A stretch of DNA of 64,000 bases from Paraburkholderia caballeronis (GTDB lineage Bacteria > Pseudomonadota > Gammaproteobacteria > Burkholderiales > Burkholderiaceae), in contig NZ_FNSR01000002.1 in the NCBI RefSeq assembly GCF_900104845.1, positions 1,798,001 to 1,862,000 of the forward strand. The letters are read 5' to 3'. Both the position numbers and the translations under genes were made by a program. This document shows positions 16,446 through 25,540 of this stretch, in pieces; the stretch's first letter is position 1; every line of letters begins with the position of its first letter. The notes beneath the pieces were generated by a model. The model was not told the origin of the DNA, made no database searches, and worked only from the letters and a program-made list of their open reading frames with translations.

Positions 16446-16865
16446 TTATTCGGTGACGTCGCGCTTTGCCGCGATAACTTCGACTTCCACGCGCAAATCG
16501 CGCTGAGCGAGTTGCGCGACGCCGAGCAGCGTCATTGCGGGGCGTGCATCGCCAAGATAGGGATTGCGCACGCGTGCGTAAGCGGGTTGCTCGCTCAGGT
16601 CGAGCATGTAGGTATTGATCTTGATGACATCGGCCATTGTCATGCCAGCCGCCTGCAACAGGATGACGAGGTTGTCATAGATGCGCTTCGTCTGCGCTTC
16701 GATACCTTGCTCGATCGTGCCGTCAGCCTGAGTCCCGACCAGGCCGCAGGTGTAGACGAAACGCGCACCGGGCTGCACCTCAATGGCGTGGCTCCACGGA
16801 CCGGGCGGCGGCCGCAGGAGCGGGCTGGAAATGGGGCGGAAAGTGAGGGCTGTCATAGGAGTCAC
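16446..16865 (-). CDS. RidA-family imine deaminase
   Basis: This 139-residue protein has the RidA pattern: PGPWSHAIEVQPGARFVYTCG, QTKRIYDNLVILLQAAGM, and the C-terminal RDLRVEVEVIAAK. It differs clearly from the deaminase at 9786, so the island carries two separate RidA proteins. Its position between the transporter permease and the FAD oxidase suggests removal of the reactive imine made by that oxidase. An in-frame ATG nine bases further in (16856) is an alternative start. Confidence 0.85.
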   Translation of the reverse strand: MTPMTALTFRPISSPLLRPPPGPWSHAIEVQPGARFVYTCGLVGTQADGTIEQGIEAQTKRIYDNLVILLQAAGMTMADVIKINTYMLDLSEQPAYARVRNPYLGDARPAMTLLGVAQLAQRDLRVEVEVIAAKRDVTE

Positions 16866-16883
16866 TCCAAACGTAACCAGAAA

Positions 16884-17723
16884 TCAGCGCGTTGTCCTTG
16901 CCGGACGCTTCCACGGAATCAGCATTTGTTCGAGTTTCACGATGCCGAGTTGAAGCAGATAACCGATCAGGGAAACGAGAATCAACGCGACGAACATGTC
17001 CCGAACCTCGAAGATCTGCCAGGAATGCCAGATGACGTAACCGAGTCCGTGGTTCGTGCCGAAGTTCTCCGCAATGATCACGACGATCAGCGCCATCCCC
17101 ATGCCGAGTTGAAAGCCAGTGAAAATGTACGGAACGGATGCGGGCAACGCAATCGTCCGGTACGTTTGCCAGCGGGTCGCGTGGAAGTTCTTCGCCACAT
17201 CGAGATAGATACGGTCGATATTTACGACGCCGGCGAGTGTGCTCATGAATACCTGAAAGAAAACGGCAATTGCGACGATGACCCATTTCGACGGATCGCC
17301 CAGACCGAAGATAAGCATTACCAGTGGGAAAAGCGCGATCTTTGGAATCGGGTAAATCGCAGAGATGATTGGTTGCAGGACGTTGCGCAGGGTTTTCGAA
17401 ATCCCCATTACAACGCCGAAAAACACCCCGGGGATCGCGCCGAGAAAGAAGCCGATCATCATCCGGCTGATCGTGTACCCGATGTCGATCCAAAGATCCG
17501 GCGTTGTGCTCATCGCGAAGAACTCTTCGATGATCGACGATGGCGACGGAAAAAACCGCGGGTCGAGCAGACCGACACGCACTAGTACTTCCCAGATCAG
17601 CAGCAGGAGCACGGGCGACGCAATCGCCATGAACCAGCCGCGCCCAATCAGTCCGTGCAAAAACGACTTTTTTCTGTCTTTGTCCGCGACGATCTTTACT
17701 TCAATCGAATTCAAGGTGCTCAT
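16884..17723 (-). CDS. ABC transporter permease (SsuC/TauC type)
   Basis: This 279-residue integral membrane protein has about six hydrophobic segments (for example PVLLLLIWEVLVRVGLL and WVIVAIAVFFQVFMSTLAG). The cytoplasmic loop PRTIALP-like sequence reads YRTIALPASVPYIFTGFQ and contacts the ATPase. Family members import sulfonates, taurine, nitrate or other small organic anions. The start at 17723 overlaps the ATPase stop by four bases (ATGA). The family suggests a small acidic aromatic or heterocyclic substrate in this context, but that is inference. Confidence 0.88.
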   Translation of the reverse strand: MSTLNSIEVKIVADKDRKKSFLHGLIGRGWFMAIASPVLLLLIWEVLVRVGLLDPRFFPSPSSIIEEFFAMSTTPDLWIDIGYTISRMMIGFFLGAIPGVFFGVVMGISKTLRNVLQPIISAIYPIPKIALFPLVMLIFGLGDPSKWVIVAIAVFFQVFMSTLAGVVNIDRIYLDVAKNFHATRWQTYRTIALPASVPYIFTGFQLGMGMALIVVIIAENFGTNHGLGYVIWHSWQIFEVRDMFVALILVSLIGYLLQLGIVKLEQMLIPWKRPARTTR

Positions 17724-18487
17724 TTTCCGACTACCTCTTCTCGCAGCATCATCCATATCTCGCGGCTCAAGCTCGCGTACTCGGGGTTGTCTTTCAGGTC
17801 GTACACCGCGCGCGGCCGGGGAAAATTGATACGCAAATCCGCCTTTAACCGGGCCGGACGCCCGCTCATCACGATCACCCGGTCGCTGAGCACCAGGGCT
17901 TCGTCGATCGAGTGCGTGATGAAGAGGACGGTCTTGCGGGTTTCGCTCCACAGGCGCAGCAATTCCTCTTGCAGCACAATCTTGTTCTGTTCGTCGAGCG
18001 CCGCAAACGGCTCGTCCATCAACAGAATTTCAGGATCGTTGGCGAACGCTCGCGCGACACTGACGCGCTGCTTCATGCCGCCGGACAGTTGATGTGGATA
18101 AGCATTGGCAAAACGCTCAAGACCGGTCAGCGACAGAAAGTGATTCACCTTGCTTTCCGTCTGCGCCGGATCGACGCCGCGCAGACGCAGGCCATACGCA
18201 ACGTTCGCACGCACGTTCATCCACGGAAACACCGAGGTTTCCTGAAACATCATGGTAGCGAGCGGCTTCGTCGGATCGGTTTGACGAACCGTTACGTTGC
18301 CTTCGGACGGCGTTTCAAGGCCGGCCAGAATGCGTAGCAGCGTGGTCTTGCCACAGCCGGAAGGTCCGACTATGCAGATAAATTCGCCCTCTTGGACATC
18401 GAGATTGCATCGTTCAAGTGCGACGACCGGCGCGTGCCCCGTATGGAACTCTTTTCGCAGCCCGTTGATAGAGATTTTCGGATTCAT
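17720..18487 (-). CDS. ABC transporter ATP-binding protein (SsuB/TauB type)
   Basis: This ATPase of about 255 residues has Walker A GPSGCGKTT, Q-loop MMFQETSVFPW, signature LSGGMKQRVSVARAF, Walker B ILLMDEPFAALD and switch His in FITHSIDEA. I took the ATG at 18487 (MNPKIS), which places the Walker A at the usual distance; the frame stays open to 18538. It lies between the binding-protein gene and the permease gene and overlaps the latter by four bases, so the three are one operon. Confidence 0.92.
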   Translation of the reverse strand: MNPKISINGLRKEFHTGHAPVVALERCNLDVQEGEFICIVGPSGCGKTTLLRILAGLETPSEGNVTVRQTDPTKPLATMMFQETSVFPWMNVRANVAYGLRLRGVDPAQTESKVNHFLSLTGLERFANAYPHQLSGGMKQRVSVARAFANDPEILLMDEPFAALDEQNKIVLQEELLRLWSETRKTVLFITHSIDEALVLSDRVIVMSGRPARLKADLRINFPRPRAVYDLKDNPEYASLSREIWMMLREEVVGK

Positions 18488-18556
18488 TTCAGGGCGAGAA
18501 TTGGGCTCTACATTCCGACGCCCGATGCGCCGGTCCATGGAGCCGCGGTTAGTAAG

Positions 18557-19583
18557 TTACTTGTACGCACCGAGTTTCTTGACAGCGTATTCTGCGTAGG
18601 ACGTATCGACGATCTTCGAGATGTCGACCGGTTGCTTCATGTACCCGGCCGAAACCCACCACAGCATGTCTTCCTTCATCCCGGGCACATTCAGTGTGCC
18701 GTTAGGATTGATGCCAGGGAATGCCATGGTTTTGTAAACGGTGGGATTTTTCACCGATGTATGCCGGGTAAGAATCGAAACCAGTTCGTCGCGCGGAATC
18801 TTGTTGTCGATTGCGTCGGTGTAGTAGCGCGCGGCTTTCAGGTACGCAACCATGAACCGCTTCGCGACGTCGGGCCGTTTGATGATGCCGGGACCGTACA
18901 GCAGCGCACCGTATTGCTGGTTCGGGTAGATGGTGTCTACGCGCCTCCAGACGGTCGCAATACCTTGCGCCTGGACCTGACTGACCAGCGGTTCGATCAG
19001 CACGCCGACTTCGACGTTCTTCGTGCCCAATCCGGCAGCGACATCACCGAAGTTCATGTTGATCAGATTGATATCCGATTCCTTGATACCGGATGATGCG
19101 AGCAGATGATGCAGGGTGACTTCGCTGCTGACGCCGTCTTTGAAGCCGGTGAGGGCGAGCACGCGACCCTTGAGGTCGGCGGGGGCCTTGATCTTGTCCG
19201 TCAAATCTTCACGGACAACGAATGCAAAATAGCCGTGACCCGGTGAAGAACTCCCCTTGTCCGCGACAATCTTGAAGTCGATGCCCTGACGGATTGCGTT
19301 GTACACGCCGGCGCTCGGCGGCCCACCCGACGCGTCGAGGCCGCCACTCGCGAGTTCGGTCATCATCGCCGCGCCCGAATCGACCTGTTCGACCTGAACA
19401 TCGAGATTCTGTTCTGCGAAGAACCCCTTGTCCAAGGCGATATAGAAGGGTGCATCCGCAATGGATGCATACGCACCAACACGCACCTTGTCCGCTGACC
19501 AGGCACTGTCGATGCCCAACACGCCGATGCCTGCGAGCAGCAAGACCAGTTTGGGTGCAAATCTCAGAACCACTTTCTTCATG
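18557..19583 (-). CDS. ABC transporter substrate-binding protein (NMT1/SsuA-like)
   Basis: This 341-residue protein starts with a signal peptide (MKKVVLRF, then a hydrophobic stretch, cleavage probably after AWSA). The mature part has the NMT1/SsuA pattern VRVGAYASIADAPFYIALDKG, MMTELASGGLDAS and a hinge around LKGRVLALTG. The ATG at 19583 is preceded by AGGAG; the longer upstream frame lacks a signal sequence. It is the first gene of the minus-strand operon and divergent from the TauD-type dioxygenase. It determines what the island takes up. Confidence 0.88.
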
Positions 19584-19717
19584 TCTACTCCTGTCAAATG
19601 CGGCGACCAAAAGGTAATCATGTCCGGACGATCGTGCCCGCAAGAAAGGCCGCAATTGCGGCCTGCGTGTCCATCGAGGCTCATGCATCCCGGGTCACGG
19701 GGGCGCCCCAGGGAAAG

Positions 19718-19725
19718 AATCGATT
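19718..19725. promoter_or_regulatory. GntR operator core AATCGATT
   Basis: This 8-bp palindrome, extended on one side to AATCGATTTTT, lies between the divergent substrate-binding protein and dioxygenase genes. A related half-site AAAATCGC is at 19772-19779, near the dioxygenase start. Confidence 0.5.
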
Positions 19726-19791
19726 TTTGAAAATTGTATCGGTTTTCTCGGGGTTGTGTGCTTAAATAAAAAAAATCGCTAAGGAGGAAGA

Positions 19792-20799
19792 ATGTCACGC
19801 AGCCGCATCGCAGCGCCTAACGCATGGCGCACCGAGGATTTTCAACAGGATCGCGAGTGGTCCTATGAATTGACGCAATCCGATCGGGTCGATATTAAGT
19901 GGGCATTGAAAAATGCCTGTACATCAGGGTTAACGATTCCTTTCGGCGCCGGGCAGTTTCCCTTGGGCGCTTTCGGCGAGCAGCTGAAACGATTGCGCGT
20001 CGAACTCGAAGAGGGGAGCGGCGTCATGTTTTTGCGCGGCCTCGAAATCGACGACTACGGCCTTGAAGGCACACGTACGGTCTATTGGGGCATCGGTGCG
20101 CATCTGGGCGTCGGCCTCGCACAAAACCCGCGTGGCGATCTACTTGTGAACGTTCGTGACGAGGGCGGCGATCCGTATCTGGACCCAACCCAACGCGGCT
20201 ATCACACCGCACAGCGTTTGCCGTTCCACAACGACCAGGGCGACGTGGTCGGACTGCTGTGCTTCCGTTCAGCGAAAGCCGGTGGTTTGAGTTGTATCTG
20301 TAGTGCAGCGGCGATCCACGACAAAATGCTGGATACGCGGCCGGATCTGGTCGAGGCGTTGTACGGTCCTTTCTACGCAGACGTTCGCGGCGAAGAGCCT
20401 GCCGGCAGGAAGCCGTACTACGTCGAGCCGCGTTTCGCGGTCTTCAATGGTCGCTTCTACGCCCAGCATGGACCGACGTATATTCGGTCGGCGCAACGCT
20501 TTCCCGAAGTGCCGCGACTCACCGGCCAGCAACTGGAAGCAATGGACATGATCGATACGCTGGCGGCGAGCGAAGAATTCCGGGTGGATATGGATTTCCG
20601 TCCGGGCGACCTTCAGTTTCTCAACAATCATCTGGTGCTGCACTCGCGCACCACGTTCGAAGATTTCGCCCAGCCCGAGCTAAAGCGGCATCTGCTGCGA
20701 CTCTGGCTTTGCACGCCGTATTACAAGGAAATTCCTCCGTTCTTCAAGGATCGCTACGAAGACATGGACTTCTGGCTGCGTCATCCTGTAACAAAGTAG
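19792..20799 (+). CDS. TauD/TfdA-family Fe(II)/2-oxoglutarate dioxygenase
   Basis: This 335-residue enzyme has the metal motif HND in RLPFHNDQGDVVG (about residues 143-155), a distal His in NNHLVLHSRTTFED, and the 2-oxoglutarate Arg in RHLLRLWL. A strong site (AAGGAGG) precedes the ATG. Family members hydroxylate aromatic-acid ethers, sulfonates and many other substrates. It is divergent from the transporter operon and shares a GntR-type operator region with it, so it probably performs an early step on the imported compound. A related partial gene lies at the window end (63516-64000). Confidence 0.88.
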   Translation: MSRSRIAAPNAWRTEDFQQDREWSYELTQSDRVDIKWALKNACTSGLTIPFGAGQFPLGAFGEQLKRLRVELEEGSGVMFLRGLEIDDYGLEGTRTVYWGIGAHLGVGLAQNPRGDLLVNVRDEGGDPYLDPTQRGYHTAQRLPFHNDQGDVVGLLCFRSAKAGGLSCICSAAAIHDKMLDTRPDLVEALYGPFYADVRGEEPAGRKPYYVEPRFAVFNGRFYAQHGPTYIRSAQRFPEVPRLTGQQLEAMDMIDTLAASEEFRVDMDFRPGDLQFLNNHLVLHSRTTFEDFAQPELKRHLLRLWLCTPYYKEIPPFFKDRYEDMDFWLRHPVTK

Positions 20800-20816
20800 T
20801 CTTCTTTGCGATTGCG

Positions 20817-20838
20817 CTATCGGCGTTGGTGCCGATAG
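20817..20838 (+). terminator. Hairpin after the dioxygenase gene
   Basis: CTATCGGC and GCCGATAG form a perfect 8-bp stem with loop GTTGGT, 18 bases after the stop. No T-run follows, so termination efficiency is uncertain. Confidence 0.5.
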
Positions 20839-20927
20839 TGTTGCTGTCCCCTCTTGTCAGGGGTTTGTTGGCCCCGAAATCGAACTACTAACGTAGTAGT
20901 GCTAAATAACTATCTTGAACGGGAACC

Positions 20928-22001
20928 ATGATGAAAAAAAGGAAAATTTTTGTTTCTGCCGCACTACTTGGCAGTGCTACATCTGTCACGTACGCCCAGA
21001 GTTCGGTAACGATCTACGGGGTTCTCGATGCGGCTGTGACCTATGCGCATGCGAGTGGGGCCGGCAGCAAGTTTTCGATGGATTCGAGCGGTTTGAGTTC
21101 TTCGAAATTTGGCCTTATTGGCACAGAGGATCTCGGCGGGGGACTGTCGGCCGGCTTCACCCTGGAAGGGGACATCTATCCAACCAACGGTACGGGCGGG
21201 ACGGCCAGCGTGGATAACACCGCGGCAGCGACCTCATCGCTTTTCGGGCGTCGTTCGTTCGTCAGCCTCAAATCGAAGCAATATGGGGAAATCCGCCTCG
21301 GACGTGATTTTTCGCCGACCTACTGGAACCTGTTCCTGTTTGATCCTTTCGTGTTGCTTGGTGTCGGCAGCTCCAGTGTTTTCACGCTCGCATCAGCGGG
21401 CGTGACGGCGGCACGCACATCGAACAGCGTCTTTTACCTGACGCCGGATACACTCGGCGGATTTTTCGCCGAGGGCGATTACGCATTCGGCAACAAGCCA
21501 TACGATCTGGCAGACGGTACCGGACACGACGGCAATTTCGCGGGCCTGCGTCTCGGCTATGAAGGGCACGATCTGCGTGTCGCCGCAGCGATGTCGAACG
21601 TCACCTACAAAGTCGGCGACATTCGCGAAATCAATGTCGGCGGCACGTACGATTTCAAGATCATCAAAGCCTACGGCTTGTATCAGAACGTACGGGTGGG
21701 CTCATCGGGGCGCATTCAGAGCACTTACCTGCTCGGCGGGATGATTCCGGTCGGCCCGGACGCGATTCGCTTCTCAGTAAATCGTCTGCATGAGCACGGT
21801 GATTCGTCGCGGGACGCGATGCTGTTTGCAGTGGGTTATATCTACAACCTGTCCAAGCGCACCTCCCTGTATGGCACTGCGGCCTTCATGGCGAACCATA
21901 GCAAGGCGGCCTATGCGATGTCACAGACTTCGGGTGCGCTGACACCCGAAGCAGGCGGGAACGATACCGGTGTGCAGTTTGGTATTGTCACGCGGTTCTA
22001 G
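20928..22001 (+). CDS. Outer-membrane porin (Porin_4 family)
   Basis: This 357-residue protein starts with a signal peptide (MMKKRKIFVSAALLG, cleavage after TYA) and continues QSSVTIYGVLDAAVTYAHAS, the hallmark of beta-proteobacterial trimeric porins. Later features are SSKFGLIGTEDLGGGLSAGF, FGRRSFVSLKSKQYGEIRLG and the C-terminal aromatic residue (VTRF) needed for outer-membrane insertion. It follows the dioxygenase and probably gives the substrate passage through the outer membrane. Codon GC is lower than in the second porin at 62049. Confidence 0.92.
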   Translation: MMKKRKIFVSAALLGSATSVTYAQSSVTIYGVLDAAVTYAHASGAGSKFSMDSSGLSSSKFGLIGTEDLGGGLSAGFTLEGDIYPTNGTGGTASVDNTAAATSSLFGRRSFVSLKSKQYGEIRLGRDFSPTYWNLFLFDPFVLLGVGSSSVFTLASAGVTAARTSNSVFYLTPDTLGGFFAEGDYAFGNKPYDLADGTGHDGNFAGLRLGYEGHDLRVAAAMSNVTYKVGDIREINVGGTYDFKIIKAYGLYQNVRVGSSGRIQSTYLLGGMIPVGPDAIRFSVNRLHEHGDSSRDAMLFAVGYIYNLSKRTSLYGTAAFMANHSKAAYAMSQTSGALTPEAGGNDTGVQFGIVTRF

Positions 22002-22017
22002 ATTCGCCTGATCGGCG

Positions 22018-22040
22018 GGCGCCCTCGTGTTAGGCGCCTC
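22018..22040 (+). terminator. Possible terminator after the porin gene
   Basis: GGCGCC and GGCGCC can pair around CTCGTGTTA, 17 bases past the porin stop. There is no T-tract. Confidence 0.35.
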
Positions 22041-22096
22041 GCTGATACCCGGCAGTGTCCCTTGCGTCGACCTGCATCCATAACGGTCAGCGGCCG

Positions 22097-22477
22097 TTAC
22101 GCGATCTTCTTCGCCCGTTCAGTCGTCTTGCCGACATACGATGCTGGCGTCAGCCGGTCGTATTGAGGACAGGGCAGTACCTGGCCATTAGCGCGGATTT
22201 CGATGCGCCCGTCCGGGTACTCCCACACGTCAATGTAGCGGTGAATCAGTTTCCGGTTCTCCGACGTATCGTCCAACAGGTACATCACCCGGTCGTACTG
22301 CACCGTCAACGACTTTGTCACCCGGCGCGTCCCGCGCCACGTTATCGGCTGATCCAGATTCCCGTCAGCCCTCAGTGGCCGGTGCGCGTCGAAGTCGCTC
22401 TTCGGCGGCTTGTCAAACCGGGCGTTATAGCCCGTCATGAAGGAGAGGTTGGTCGCTTTTGGCAGAATGCTAAACAC
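22097..22477 (-). pseudogene. ISNCY-type transposase fragment (C-terminal part)
   Basis: This minus-strand frame of about 125 residues reads FMTGYNARFDKPPKSDFDAH, then LTVQYDRVMYLLDDT and VWEYPDGRIEIRANG. It is the C-terminal part of ISNCY (IS1202/ISDol1-like) transposases. The N-terminal helix-turn-helix and most of the integrase-like core are missing, so it is a remnant. It lies between the porin and the right island end and marks mobile-element activity at that border. The DNA from 22478 to 22635 shows nothing I recognise. Confidence 0.75.
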
Positions 22478-22635
22478 TCGACCTGGGCAGCATGCCGTCG
22501 TGCGGCTTGCGTTGGGGCAAGTGCAAGTACTTGAGTGCTGTGCGCCGGTCGCTGCCTGGGCGCGGGGACAAACAGGGAATGCAGTTCTGGGTGGCGGCTC
22601 GAAAAATTAGGGTTCTATTCTGACGCAGTGACGTC

Positions 22636-22740
22636 GCGTGAAGTATGGGTACGATTGTGCGTGGGCGGTAATCCGTAACAGCGGGAGTCAAACCTGGCGG
22701 CACTTTCCGGGCGGCAGTTGTAGTCTGCTGCCTTCCGCCA
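22636..22740. repeat. Right island end with selC-derived att core
   Basis: This stretch contains the 16-bp copy of the selC 3' end at 22725-22740 and, before it, about 85 bases that align with 4575-4660. The position, just before an integrase pseudogene and after the catabolic genes, fits an attachment-site junction. Confidence 0.7.
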
Positions 22741-22815
22741 GATCGCGCTCCCGTTCATTCCCATTGACTCTCTATTGACACCGCGAACCCATGATTTTCC
22801 GGGCTTTGTGGGGTA

Positions 22816-23850
22816 ATGAGTCGCTTGCCTGCTCTCGCCGGTTTTCGCACAATCTGGCCATCCAGGTGGGGTAAGAGTGGGGTAGAGAGGGGACAATTGC
22901 ACAGACTAACGGCTATGCGCATTGCAAAAGAGGTCGAGCCGGGCGATTACGCCGATGGTGGGGGGCTGTACTTGCAGATAGCCAGGAGTGGCGCACGCTC
23001 ATGGATCTTCATGTACACGCTATTTGGGTGTCGTCGCGAGATGGGACTTGGCCTACTGTCACAGATTTCACTTGCGGCGGCACGCAAGGAAGCGGTTGAA
23101 TGCCGGGACCTGCTGAAACAGAAGCGGACCCCATCGAGGCGCGAAAGGGAATTATCCGGAAGAACCTGATCGACGCTGCGCCAATGGTCACATTCCGTGA
23201 TGCGGCAGAACAGTTCATCGCTGAGCCAGGTCATCGTGTTGGCGAGAATCCAGCGCGTTACGTCGATCATCTAGATAGGGTGTTGCCGCGGACGAAGAAG
23301 CGACAACAGGTCCAGCATCATCCAGCGTTGGCATCGGAGGATGTGCCGGCATTTATCCGGGATCTGAAACACTGGCCGCGCCGTGCTGCCCGAATGCTTC
23401 ATCTATTGATCCTGACCGCTACGCGAACCAACGAAGTCATGTTTGCGCGCACCGAGGAATTCGATCTGACTGCGAAAGTCTGGACGATTCCCGCCGAGCG
23501 AATGAAGATGAAGATTGAACACCGCGAGCCACTGCCGGATGACGCCGTGAAGATCGTTCGCGAAGCAACTGCGAAGTCGAAGGGTGGCTGGCTATTCCCC
23601 GGTTTCAAGGAGGGAAAGCCGTTATCAAATATGGCGATGTTAAAGCCGCTGGAGATATTGGGCCGCACCGATATCACGGTGCATGGAATCCGCTCCACGT
23701 TCCGCGACTGGATTGCCGACTGCACTGACTATCCAGACTCGCTCGCGGAACAGGCATTGGCGCGTACGGTCAAATCGCAAACAGTAAGAGCGTACCGTCG
23801 ACGGGACATGCTGGAGCGCCGACTTGAGGCGATGTTTTTCCCCTCGCCGT
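22816..23850 (+). pseudogene. P4-type tyrosine integrase, frameshifted
   Basis: Two overlapping frames give a nearly complete P4-like integrase. The first has YADGGGLYLQIARSGARSW and REMGLGLLSQISLAAARKEA. A one-base shift near 23121-23124 moves to the second, which has PIEARK, HHPALASEDVPAFI, the catalytic Arg in LTATRTNEV, HGIRSTFRDWIAD, and Tyr in RAYRRRDMLERR. The second conserved His, normally in an EALAH-like motif, is Arg (EQALARTV). Frameshift plus active-site loss means the element can no longer excise itself. It starts about 75 bases after the att copy, the normal position for the integrase of a selC element. Confidence 0.85.
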
Positions 23851-23965
23851 CGCGGTTCGACGATCTCTCCCATGCAGCTTGGTTGAACGGCAAGACGATA
23901 CCGCCGAAACAATTCGGCGGGCAATTCTTGCTACGGTTATTCGATGAAGTTTCAGGTCCTGCAGT

Positions 23966-24754
23966 TTACTTGTCGAACGGGATCCCGCGTCTGCGGAGTT
24001 CCCGCATCGCGCTGTCGAGATGCGCGCGAGCGCTCTCCTTGTCGCCCAGGCGCATCTGCTCGTAGGCACGTTGCGCTACATCGTGCGGCACGGGCTTCAG
24101 CGGCCGGTTGCTGCTCATCGCCTTGAGCTGCACTTCCGCTGCGCGCTCCAGGTAATACAAGTCGTCCCAAGCTTCCGCGATGCTGGCGCCGGCCACCATC
24201 ACGCCGTGGTTTTTCAGGAACAGGACATCCGCGTCGCCGATCGCCTGAGCGATACGGTCGCCTTCCGACACGTCCAGCGCCAGACCGTTGTAATGTTCGT
24301 CGACAGCCGTGCGTCCATAAAATTTCAACGCCGTCTGCCCGAGCCACAGGAGCGGCGGCCCTTGCAGCAGGCAAAGCGCGGTGGCGTTCGGCATGTGGGT
24401 GTGAAACGCCGCCTTCACACGCGGCATCAACCGATGCAGCCGTGCGTGGATATAAAACGCCGTCGCTTCCGGTTTGCCTTCACCGTCCACGACATGCCCA
24501 TCGAAATCGCAGATCAACAGCCTCGACGCCGTAATTTCGGAGAACGCATAACCATACGGATTCACGAAAAACAGATCGTCGTGACCCGGTACCACCGCCG
24601 AGAAATGATTGCAGACACCTTCCTCGAAACCGTATTGCGCCGCGAGCTGAAAACAGGCCGCCAGTTCGACGCGCGCCTCGTTGATCGCGTCGGAATCGAG
24701 CGCCACGCGGCGCGTCGGCGTCACGGATTCCGGGGACAAAAGTGTGTGTGCCAT
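23966..24754 (-). CDS. Class II aldolase/adducin-family protein
   Basis: This 262-residue protein has the zinc-binding pattern of the class II aldolase group: FFVNPYGYAFSEITASRLL, the His pair in KAAFHTHMPNATAL, and a third His in LKNHGVMVAGASIAEAW. Possible roles are sugar-phosphate or fuculose-type aldol cleavage, or decarboxylation. It lies 18 bases after a HAD-type dehalogenase gene on the same strand, and both are divergent from a LysR gene, suggesting a small regulated operon. The high GC suggests host-type DNA to the right of the integrase remnant. Confidence 0.88.
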   Translation of the reverse strand: MAHTLLSPESVTPTRRVALDSDAINEARVELAACFQLAAQYGFEEGVCNHFSAVVPGHDDLFFVNPYGYAFSEITASRLLICDFDGHVVDGEGKPEATAFYIHARLHRLMPRVKAAFHTHMPNATALCLLQGPPLLWLGQTALKFYGRTAVDEHYNGLALDVSEGDRIAQAIGDADVLFLKNHGVMVAGASIAEAWDDLYYLERAAEVQLKAMSSNRPLKPVPHDVAQRAYEQMRLGDKESARAHLDSAMRELRRRGIPFDK

Positions 24755-24772
24755 TAGCGTTGCCTTTAAGTG

Positions 24773-25477
24773 TTACCAGCCGAGTGTCGTGAACAGCGCC
24801 GGCACCTGATCGAGTGTCGCGAGCGTGGCGTCGGGCGTGTAGTCGGGCAGTAGCGCGCGCCCGGTTCCGCGGTCGATCCAGACACAGCGAAAACCGATAT
24901 CGCGCGCCGCCGCATGATCCAGATGCGGACTCGCGCAGATATGCACGACCTCGTCCCGCGTGACGCCCAGTTGTTCGTGAGCGTAATCGAACAGGCGTCG
25001 CGCGGGTTTATAGGCGCCAGCCTGTTGCGCGGTGATCACGCGGTCAATATGGCCGCCGAGTTGCGCGACGTTGCCCGCGATGATGTCGTCGTCGGTATTC
25101 GACACGATGCACAGACGATAACCGCCTGCCTTGAGCTGCTGTAGCGTATTCACCACTTCGGGAAACGGCGGCATGGCGGAAATGCGCCCGGTCAGCACTT
25201 CGGCGTCGCTGCTGTCGCTCTGCAAACCTAGTTCTTCCAGCGCGAGGCGCAGCCCGGCGCCCGCGACCTCGCGGAACGAGCGATGCGGCGGCGTTTGTTC
25301 CAGCGCGTGTTCGTGGTGGTCGTAGACGCCGATGAGTTTTTGGGGATCGACGGTATGGCCCGGCTTCGCCTCGAGGATCTGGCGAGCAGCGGCCTGCAAA
25401 CCTTCGTCCCACTGGATCAGTGTGCCGTAACAGTCGAACGTGAGCCACAGGGGGCGAGCGGTGTTCTGAAGTGACAT
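24773..25477 (-). CDS. HAD-superfamily hydrolase, haloacid dehalogenase type II-like
   Basis: This 234-residue protein has motif I TFDCYGTLIQWD, with nucleophile Asp in the DCYGTL form of L-2-haloacid dehalogenases, motif II in CIVSNTDDDII, motif III Lys in AYKPARRLFDYA and a motif IV region CASPHLDHAAARDIG. It removes halide or phosphate from small acids; which one cannot be told. It is the first gene of a two-gene unit with the class II aldolase and is divergent from the LysR gene at 25603. Confidence 0.85.
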   Translation of the reverse strand: MSLQNTARPLWLTFDCYGTLIQWDEGLQAAARQILEAKPGHTVDPQKLIGVYDHHEHALEQTPPHRSFREVAGAGLRLALEELGLQSDSSDAEVLTGRISAMPPFPEVVNTLQQLKAGGYRLCIVSNTDDDIIAGNVAQLGGHIDRVITAQQAGAYKPARRLFDYAHEQLGVTRDEVVHICASPHLDHAAARDIGFRCVWIDRGTGRALLPDYTPDATLATLDQVPALFTTLGW

Positions 25478-25540
25478 GGAAGTGCGTTCCCAGGGTAAAT
25501 AATCAGGTCATGGGCGCCGAGATTAGCGAGGTTCATGGGT

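Noticed and set aside
15822..17585. Plus-strand open frame of almost 590 codons opposite the FAD oxidase, RidA and permease genes
   Set aside because: It spans three convincing genes on the other strand and shows no domain motif.
22725..22740. Second tRNA-Sec gene
   Set aside because: Only the last 16 bases of selC are present; no anticodon arm or acceptor partner lies upstream.
23850..24065. Continuation of the integrase frame past the catalytic Tyr
   Set aside because: No integrase homology remains after about 23850 and the region runs into the aldolase gene on the other strand.
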